NCBI RefSeq assembly: GCF_000702625.1
Contig: NZ_JNIS01000001.1
Span: 124,001-188,000 of the forward strand
DNA: 64,000 bases
Source of the DNA: Exiguobacterium oxidotolerans JCM 12280
Lineage (GTDB): Bacteria; Bacillota; Bacilli; Exiguobacteriales; Exiguobacteriaceae
Direction: 5' to 3'
Position 1 is the first letter of the stretch, and every line of letters starts with the position of its first letter. Below the pieces are notes generated by a model. It ran no database searches and was not told the DNA's origin. It saw only the letters and a program-made list of their open reading frames with translations. The translations under genes were made by a program, and so were the position numbers. Shown here one piece after another: positions 58,348 to 64,000 of the stretch.

Positions 58348-61300
58348 ATGCGCTCATTTGAAGAACGATTGACGAACCACCTGGAAGCGACGGCGCTTCT
58401 CGCGACACTGATTCAACCTTCACGCGATCAGCTCCGACTCGATAAATTAGATACATTTTCAAAGAAGTTAATCCGACGCGACTATACGATTGCCTTCGCC
58501 GGTCATTTTTCTGCCGGTAAATCCAGTATGATCAATGCCTTGACGGGCGAATCCATTCTCCCAACGAGTCCCATTCCGACGAGTGCGAATATCGTCACGC
58601 TTCGTCAAGGCGAGACCGACGAAGCGATTGTTTCCTTCCATGATCGAAAAGCAGTCCGTCTAGCCTCGGAAGATGATTTGCAACACTTACGCCATTTCGG
58701 CCGTGACGGCACCGTCCAACAAATCGACATCACCCATGCGACGTCCACTTTACCACCTGGTCTCGTCCTGATGGATACGCCAGGCGTCGACTCCGTTGAT
58801 GACGCCCACCGGATTTCGACTGAATCGGCGTTACATGTCGCCGACTTAATCTTTTATGTCATGGACTATAACCATGTCCAATCTGAACTGAACTTCAGCG
58901 TCACAAAAGACTTACTCGCTTCTGTTCCTGAACTCTATTTAATCGTCAATCAAATCGACAAACACCAAACATCCGAGCTGCCATTCGATGCCTTCAAACG
59001 CTCCGTCGAAAAATCGTTTGCTGAGCATGGTGTTCAGCCAAAAGGCATTTTCTTCACGAGCCTGCGTGAGCCGGAATTCGCGGGGAACGACTTTTCTGCC
59101 GTCAAGCGATTGGTCGACCAAAGTATTCGTGACGCCCAGCCGAAATTGATCGAATCCGCTCAAACGACGCTCGAGGTCTTACACCAGGAACACATCAACT
59201 ATTTAGAAGACATGATTGAAGAAGCATCTGACGCCATGCGGCATATGGTCTCGGCGACCGAACGCGCAGAAGCGGAGCGTTTGTTTGACCGGCATGCACA
59301 AGTCAAACATCAATTGACCCTATTTGCCCCGGAACAATGGAGCAGTCGTTTTTCGGCACACCGGGAAAGTTTACTTCGCAATGCGACGTTGATGCCGTTT
59401 GAATTGCGCGAAAAGATGAAAACGTTCCTCGAATCCCGGCAACCTGCATTCAAGGTCGGATTGTTCCGGAGCGCTAAAAAAACACAGGCGGCGCAACAAG
59501 TCATCGCTGACGATGTCCTGCGCGCACTCCAGTCTGTCACTGCTTCTGAAATTGCGCTTCATCTTCGAAAACTTATGAAACAATCGCTAGCGGAAATTGA
59601 TTTGCTGTCTGACCAGCACTCGTTACGAATCGATCAACTCCCACTTGATCCACCGTTAGCCGTCATCGAGGAAGCACTTCAAGACGGCATCACAATTACC
59701 GGGGAATCGGTCTTGCAGTTCACGAATCGGGTCGTTGCATCGGTCAGTGCTTGGTACGTCAAGGAAACGAACCATTGGCGAGAAGCGGTCCGCCAGGAGT
59801 TGACGCATGAAAACATCCCTGCGAAAGCGACGCTTCAAGCTGAATTTGAGACGCTCGAACAAAAATGTGACGTGATGACAACGTTCAAGAATGCGGAACA
59901 GGTGTTAATAAGCTACCTCGAACGGGCGAACGAACCGACCACTGACGATATGACAGCAGCACGTGAGCAACTAGAACAGTGGCATACGCAGCTTACGCAG
60001 GCGACGCTCGACATCGAGACGTTTACAGGAATCAATCCAGTCGTGACACAAGAGATAGAAACTACGCATGAAGAAACGCTTCAAGCTGTCCCATCCCGTT
60101 ATACATTAGAAGAGATGCAGCAAATCCAGACCATCCTCTCCGGTGTCCGCGGGTTCGAGGACGCTACGAAGTATTTGCAACAAAAGCTTGCGCGCGTGAC
60201 GACAAGCGACTTTACGATTGCCTTATTCGGTGCTTTCAGCGCCGGCAAATCTTCGTTTTGTAATGCTTTGCTCGGTCAGCGTGTCCTACCGGTCTCACCG
60301 AACCCGACGACGGCATCGATCAATCGGATTAAACCGGTCACGGCGACGCATGTCCACGGGACCGCAACGATCCGGTTTAAATCGGAGACTGACCTTCTCA
60401 ACGACTTGAACGAAGCCCTGCAAACGTTTGACGCAACGATGCCGTCAGTCACTGCCGTCGTCACATGGTTGCGCGAACGGACGACAAGCGACTTGAAAGA
60501 TGCCTCTTTCTTACGCGCGTTCCTAAAAGGATATCCGACGGTCGAACCTTTCATCGGTACAGAACAGACAGTCGATCAATCGGCATTCGAGGAGTATGTC
60601 GCGCAGGAACACCTCAGTTGTTTCGTCGATGTAATCGACCTGTATTTCGACAGCCCGTTGACACGTCTCGGCATCACGCTCGTCGATACACCGGGTGCCG
60701 ATTCCATCAATGCCCGGCATACGGACGTCGCATTTGAATACATTAAAAATGCGGATGCAATCCTGTTCGTCACCTACTACAATCACGCTTTCGCCCGAGC
60801 CGATCGTGAATTTTTGATTCAACTCGGCCGGGTTAAGGATGCATTCGAGCTCGATAAAATGTTCTTCGTCGTCAATGCGATTGATCTCGCAACTTCGACA
60901 GCGGAACAGCAAGATGTCCTACAATACGTCGGCACGGAACTAAAACGATTCGGCATCCGTGCACCACGTCTGTTCGGCGTCTCGAGCCTCAATGCCCTTG
61001 CCGAGAAACAACAAGGGATTGATGAACAATCCGGCATCGATTCGTTCGAACAAGCCTTCCATCACTTCTTGAACCATGATTTGAAGGGGCTCGCGCTTCA
61101 ATCCTTGACGGAAGAGACGGACAAGACGATCCACCGCCTCAATCAATTGATTGATCAGACAGAACGGAACATCGCCAGAAAAGATGCCCGATTGACGGAA
61201 CTCGATGCGCTCGAACATGAGATCACGGCACACTTCTCGAACGGTCGGGTCGAACTCGTTCACCATGAGCTATTTGCTGAGATTCATGAATTGTTACATC

Positions 61301-61941
61301 ACGTCAATCAACGAATCTATTATCGTTTCCCAGACTTTTTCAAGGAAGCCTATCATCCGGTCCGGTTTGCGAACGAAACGAAAGCAGTCGCTTTGCAACA
61401 AGCACTCGTCGAGTTACTCGGATTTTTACGCTACGATTTCGAACAAGAATTACGTGTCACCCATTTCCGAATCGATAGCTGGATCCAACGTGCCATCGCA
61501 AAGCGCTTTGACGAAGAGGCGATGTATGCTACGAAACTGAACCCGTCGTTCCAACTATCACCGCTCGATCCGCCAACGCTACCTCCGATGACGTTCAGCG
61601 GTCCGTTCCAAGATGACACGAAATACCGTTCCGTCAAAAGCTACTTCCGGAACGCAAAGGCTTTCTTCGAACGGAACGAGAAGGAGCACTTAAAAGACGC
61701 GCTGGTCGCGTTGACGAAACCAGATGCCGTCAGTTATCTCGAAGGCGAAGAGTCACGCCTTCGTCATCTAACGGAGCAACATCTCGACGACGTCTTCGCG
61801 ACACTCTATGCCGAGTGGACAGAGACATTATTGAGGCAAATCGAAACGGAACGTTCGACTTTGACGGATGCGCATCCACTGGACTCATTCAAGACCGCAC
61901 AAACGAAGCTCTCTCACCTACTCGAACAATCTGTTCGCTAA
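58348..61941 (+). CDS. dynA: Dynamin-family GTPase DynA (two GTPase heads)
   Basis: A 1197-residue bacterial dynamin, close to the ~1193 residues of B. subtilis DynA (YpbR). Two GTPase modules are fused: the first has G1 'GHFSAGKSS' (52-60), G3 'LMDTPGVDS' and G4 'NQID'; the second has G1 'GAFSAGKSS' (near 627-635), G3 'LVDTPGADS' and G4 'NAID'. Long helical stalk regions follow each head. In Bacillus it tethers and fuses membranes and protects against phage and membrane-active antibiotics. ATG follows AGGGG by 11 bases. A MITE-like remnant starts just after the stop. Confidence 0.95.
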   Translation: MRSFEERLTNHLEATALLATLIQPSRDQLRLDKLDTFSKKLIRRDYTIAFAGHFSAGKSSMINALTGESILPTSPIPTSANIVTLRQGETDEAIVSFHDRKAVRLASEDDLQHLRHFGRDGTVQQIDITHATSTLPPGLVLMDTPGVDSVDDAHRISTESALHVADLIFYVMDYNHVQSELNFSVTKDLLASVPELYLIVNQIDKHQTSELPFDAFKRSVEKSFAEHGVQPKGIFFTSLREPEFAGNDFSAVKRLVDQSIRDAQPKLIESAQTTLEVLHQEHINYLEDMIEEASDAMRHMVSATERAEAERLFDRHAQVKHQLTLFAPEQWSSRFSAHRESLLRNATLMPFELREKMKTFLESRQPAFKVGLFRSAKKTQAAQQVIADDVLRALQSVTASEIALHLRKLMKQSLAEIDLLSDQHSLRIDQLPLDPPLAVIEEALQDGITITGESVLQFTNRVVASVSAWYVKETNHWREAVRQELTHENIPAKATLQAEFETLEQKCDVMTTFKNAEQVLISYLERANEPTTDDMTAAREQLEQWHTQLTQATLDIETFTGINPVVTQEIETTHEETLQAVPSRYTLEEMQQIQTILSGVRGFEDATKYLQQKLARVTTSDFTIALFGAFSAGKSSFCNALLGQRVLPVSPNPTTASINRIKPVTATHVHGTATIRFKSETDLLNDLNEALQTFDATMPSVTAVVTWLRERTTSDLKDASFLRAFLKGYPTVEPFIGTEQTVDQSAFEEYVAQEHLSCFVDVIDLYFDSPLTRLGITLVDTPGADSINARHTDVAFEYIKNADAILFVTYYNHAFARADREFLIQLGRVKDAFELDKMFFVVNAIDLATSTAEQQDVLQYVGTELKRFGIRAPRLFGVSSLNALAEKQQGIDEQSGIDSFEQAFHHFLNHDLKGLALQSLTEETDKTIHRLNQLIDQTERNIARKDARLTELDALEHEITAHFSNGRVELVHHELFAEIHELLHHVNQRIYYRFPDFFKEAYHPVRFANETKAVALQQALVELLGFLRYDFEQELRVTHFRIDSWIQRAIAKRFDEEAMYATKLNPSFQLSPLDPPTLPPMTFSGPFQDDTKYRSVKSYFRNAKAFFERNEKEHLKDALVALTKPDAVSYLEGEESRLRHLTEQHLDDVFATLYAEWTETLLRQIETERSTLTDAHPLDSFKTAQTKLSHLLEQSVR

Positions 61942-61945
61942 CGCT

Positions 61946-62090
61946 GGTAGACAAAGTCGTATGGGATGATAACAGCGAAGCTGATACGTGTTAAAGCAGC
62001 GTTCTGTCTTGAATCGTTTCCAACACGAAAATCATTCCGACAGCATACCCGTGTAGAATTTCCACTACTCATGAGGGGTTGTCTACAACC
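61946..62090. repeat. MITE-like remnant with IS1182-type ends
   Basis: The left end reads GGTAGACAAAGTC and the right end, inverted, GGTTGTAGACAACCCCTCAT. The right end matches the left end of the IS1182 element at 52913 (TGTAGACAAACCCTCAT) at 16 of 17 positions. The 145 bases between have no coding capacity. This fits an internally deleted IS1182 relative. Confidence 0.5.
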
Positions 62091-62120
62091 TGAAATCAAC
62101 TAGTATATAACTAGCTGATT

Positions 62121-62169
62121 AAAAAAAGAGGAATTGCCATCATCGTAGATGCGCAGTTCCTCTTTTTTT
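62121..62169. terminator. Bidirectional terminator between dynA and corA
   Basis: AAAAAAAGAGGAA pairs with TTCCTCTTTTTTT, with an inner TGC/GCA pair and T runs on both strands. Confidence 0.9.
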
Positions 62170-62253
62170 ACTTCATAAATTTTACGATAGTCCAAGATAT
62201 CTGTCTTTACGAAATACCAGGGGTCAAGTCGAATGTCCAATCGTGGCCACCGT

Positions 62254-63210
62254 CTATTCGTCAAACCAGTGGTTACGGATAAAGTAGAACGTCATGCCGA
62301 TCGCGACAAGTGCCATCGCTCCGAGCGTCATAAAATAACCATAGCGGACCGTCAGCTCGGGCATATATTGAAAGTTCATCCCGTAGATGCCGGCGATGAA
62401 CGTCAACGGCATGAATATCGTCGTAAAGATCGTCAACGTCTTCATGATGTTGTTCATGCGGTAAGAGTTTAAAGAAATGAAGTTTTCCCGGAATTCTGAC
62501 GTCATCGCCCGATTGTACTCAATCATGTCGTTGAGTTTCAGCAAATGGTCGTAGATGTCACGGAAAAATGCCTGTTTGTTCGGATGAATTGCCAGTCTCT
62601 TCGATTCAATGACCCGGTACAACAAATCCCGCATCGGTAAGACCGTCCGTGCTAACTCAAGCAAATCCGAACGAATGTCGAAGATGTCTTCCATGACTTT
62701 TTTATCATTACCTTCCTTTTCGTATCGGCTTTCGAGTGAAAAAATCCGGTCTTCCAAATTGTGCACGATCGGGAAATACCCGTCGACGATCTTGTCCATG
62801 ATTTTATGGACGACTTCGACCGTCAAGTGCTCCTCTTGTCCTTCAATACTTTCAAAGGCACGAAAAACGAAATCGACTTCCGGTGATGCTTGTTCATGAT
62901 AAGAAACCACATAATGTTCACTTGCGAACAGATTGATTTCCTTTCCTTTTAACGAGGGTTCTTCAACCGCATGCAATACAAAAAAACTGTACCCGTCATA
63001 ATATTCGAGTTTCGGTCGTTGCAAATATTGAAAACAATCTTCAATCGCGAGCGGATGAAACGTAAACGAGGAGACGAGTAACTGTTTCTCCTGTTCTGTC
63101 GGTTGGTCGAAATCAACGAAATACCACTTAATGTCCGACCGCGTTAAGCGATCAAGATTCGTATCGACGAAAACATGATTGTCCTGTGTGACAATGAGGG
63201 CACGAATCAC
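62254..63210 (-). CDS. corA: Magnesium/cobalt transporter CorA
   Basis: A 318-residue CorA-type channel. The signature 'GIYGMNFQYMPEL' (GMN motif) lies at the end of the first of two C-terminal membrane helices ('IFTTIFMPLTFIAGIYG' and 'YFMTLGAMALVAIGMTFYFI'). The N-terminal cytoplasmic funnel is complete ('HPLAIEDCFQYLQRPKLEYY'). It should import Mg2+ (also Co2+/Ni2+) as a pentamer. GTG at 63210 has AGGAAGG 11 bases upstream with better spacing than TTG at 63213. No M-box riboswitch was seen in the short leader. Confidence 0.92.
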   Translation of the reverse strand: MIRALIVTQDNHVFVDTNLDRLTRSDIKWYFVDFDQPTEQEKQLLVSSFTFHPLAIEDCFQYLQRPKLEYYDGYSFFVLHAVEEPSLKGKEINLFASEHYVVSYHEQASPEVDFVFRAFESIEGQEEHLTVEVVHKIMDKIVDGYFPIVHNLEDRIFSLESRYEKEGNDKKVMEDIFDIRSDLLELARTVLPMRDLLYRVIESKRLAIHPNKQAFFRDIYDHLLKLNDMIEYNRAMTSEFRENFISLNSYRMNNIMKTLTIFTTIFMPLTFIAGIYGMNFQYMPELTVRYGYFMTLGAMALVAIGMTFYFIRNHWFDE

Positions 63211-63278
63211 CAATGAACACCTTCCTTGCTATTTTCTCACTTTAGTATGGCAAAACCGATCTTAAATAGCCATCATCA

Positions 63279-63320
63279 AAAAAAGGACTTGCGCCAATTA
63301 GTAGCACAGTCCTTGATCGT
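63279..63320 (-). terminator. Terminator of the 63321 gene
   Basis: On the minus strand AAGGACT pairs with AGTCCTT (with an inner TGC/GCA-like pairing) and is followed by seven T. It begins right at the stop codon. Confidence 0.8.
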
Positions 63321-63869
63321 TCACCCGCGTTCAAAATAAAATCCACTCCAGTAGACTTGGCGATATGTGAATTCTTTCCCACTTTTCGTTGTCACGAGCA
63401 TCTCATCTTCCGAGACGACAGCGATCTTGATCGGCGTTTCACCATGATCCGTCAAGTAATTGAGAATTTCAAGATGGCGGTTCAACCACATACGGCGCCG
63501 AAACCAACGAAAACGGCTAAATGCGGCGCTAAAGTGGAGAAGCGACAATAATATGATGATCATTCCGAATGGAAGCGGAATTTGGAAGAGCGCGATGATA
63601 TAAAGATCGGCGATGATGAGGAAGACAGACAGCCCCATCTCCGTCATCTCCATGAAGGAAGCTTTATACGTCGCGAAATACGTCATGACACGGAATAAGA
63701 CAATGACGGTCAAGTACGGTACGAAATAAAGTTGGAACACCTTGTCAGAGCCGCTATTCATGAACATCAATAAGGGTAAGAAGAAGAGCAACTTCCAGAT
63801 CAGGATGGCGGAATAAAACAAAGTGTGATCCGTGTAGCGTTTGCGTAAGATGGTTTGACTAATGTTCAT
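63321..63869 (-). CDS. Four-helix membrane hypothetical protein
   Basis: A 182-residue protein with about four membrane segments (residues ~18-36, 46-64, 75-93 and 97-115: 'FYSAILIWKLLFFLPLLMFM', 'YFVPYLTVIVLFRVMTYF', 'GLSVFLIIADLYIIALFQI', 'FGMIIILLSLLHFSAAF') followed by a basic stretch (RFRWFRRRMW) and a small beta-rich cytoplasmic tail ('IKIAVVSEDEMLVTTKSG'). Unknown family. ATG at 63869 follows GGAGGGGAAGG; the frame upstream to 63923 has no ribosome binding site. Cotranscription with corA is blocked by the terminator between them. Confidence 0.65.
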   Translation of the reverse strand: MNISQTILRKRYTDHTLFYSAILIWKLLFFLPLLMFMNSGSDKVFQLYFVPYLTVIVLFRVMTYFATYKASFMEMTEMGLSVFLIIADLYIIALFQIPLPFGMIIILLSLLHFSAAFSRFRWFRRRMWLNRHLEILNYLTDHGETPIKIAVVSEDEMLVTTKSGKEFTYRQVYWSGFYFERG

Positions 63870-64000
63870 TGCCTTCCCCTCCTTCAAACGTGACTTTGCG
63901 CTAAGCCATTGATGTCGGGACATGATGCCTATAAGGGTATCTTTCCTAATCGGACGCTTTTTAACCGTCTATTTACAGTTTTTTTCATCCATATGTAGAG

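Larger units (their letters stand above)
61942..62253. other. Intergenic stretch between dynA and corA
   Basis: A 312-base gap with no gene. It holds the IS1182-end-like remnant (61946-62090), an ACTAG-rich spacer and the bidirectional terminator at 62121. Confidence 0.6.

Noticed and set aside
58939-61637. Several minus-strand frames inside dynA
   Set aside because: They are shadows of the long dynamin frame and lack ribosome binding sites.
62205-62253. M-box or other magnesium riboswitch for corA
   Set aside because: This is the 3' side of corA; the true leader (above 63210) is too short and has no conserved motif.

Overview
The window looks like chromosome of a low-GC Gram-positive bacterium of the order Bacillales, most likely Exiguobacterium or a close relative. 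This is inferred from strong AGGAGG-type ribosome binding sites, an OhrR operator and divergent ohr/ohrR pair arranged as in Bacillus, a two-headed DynA-type dynamin, YdbS/YdbT PH-domain proteins and clean hairpin-plus-T terminators. No rRNA, tRNA or CRISPR array was seen.

Region 1 (1-37.4 kb) is ordinary chromosome with short transcription units on both strands. It opens with a Fur-boxed efeO-efeB iron-uptake operon running off the left edge. Then come a DUF2339 membrane protein, a secreted SH3/C39-like protein, a YhhX-like oxidoreductase, a K+/H+ antiporter, a PP2C-like phosphatase, an alpha/beta hydrolase homologue without its serine nucleophile, ydbT-ydbS, ohrR/ohr, an alarmone synthetase, a four-gene unit (M32 carboxypeptidase, GDPD, a membrane-anchored protein, a guanylate-kinase paralogue) and the iron exporter fetAB. 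Three very small genes (33-51 codons) and a structured RNA candidate (33.41-33.75 kb) also lie here.

Region 2 (37.4-54.6 kb) is an accessory island, visibly richer in A+T. Its left flank holds wreckage: a frameshifted RHH-type antitoxin and the 3' end of a GH43 arabinanase. Then come a membrane protein, McrC and McrB of a type IV restriction system (McrB carries an EVE-like insertion inside its AAA+ core), an SRA-like HNH endonuclease gene broken by a frameshift, a 50-bp perfect palindrome, a 1374-residue secreted protein with 13 Ig-like repeats, and an uncharacterised two-gene module (a TerB-like membrane protein coupled to a 498-residue protein of unknown family). The island ends at a decayed IS1182-family element. 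The TerB-like/498-residue pair is my best candidate for an undescribed system; a defence or membrane-stress role is inferred only from its company.

Region 3 (54.6-64 kb) returns to core-like content: a PaaK/CapK-type adenylating enzyme, a DUF6075-like protein, a YbjT-like NAD(P)-binding protein, a full-length DynA-type dynamin, a short IS1182-end-like (MITE-like) remnant, CorA and a small membrane protein.

All family assignments were made by reading motifs; no database search was run. Starts were chosen by ribosome-binding-site spacing and sometimes differ from the longest reading frame.
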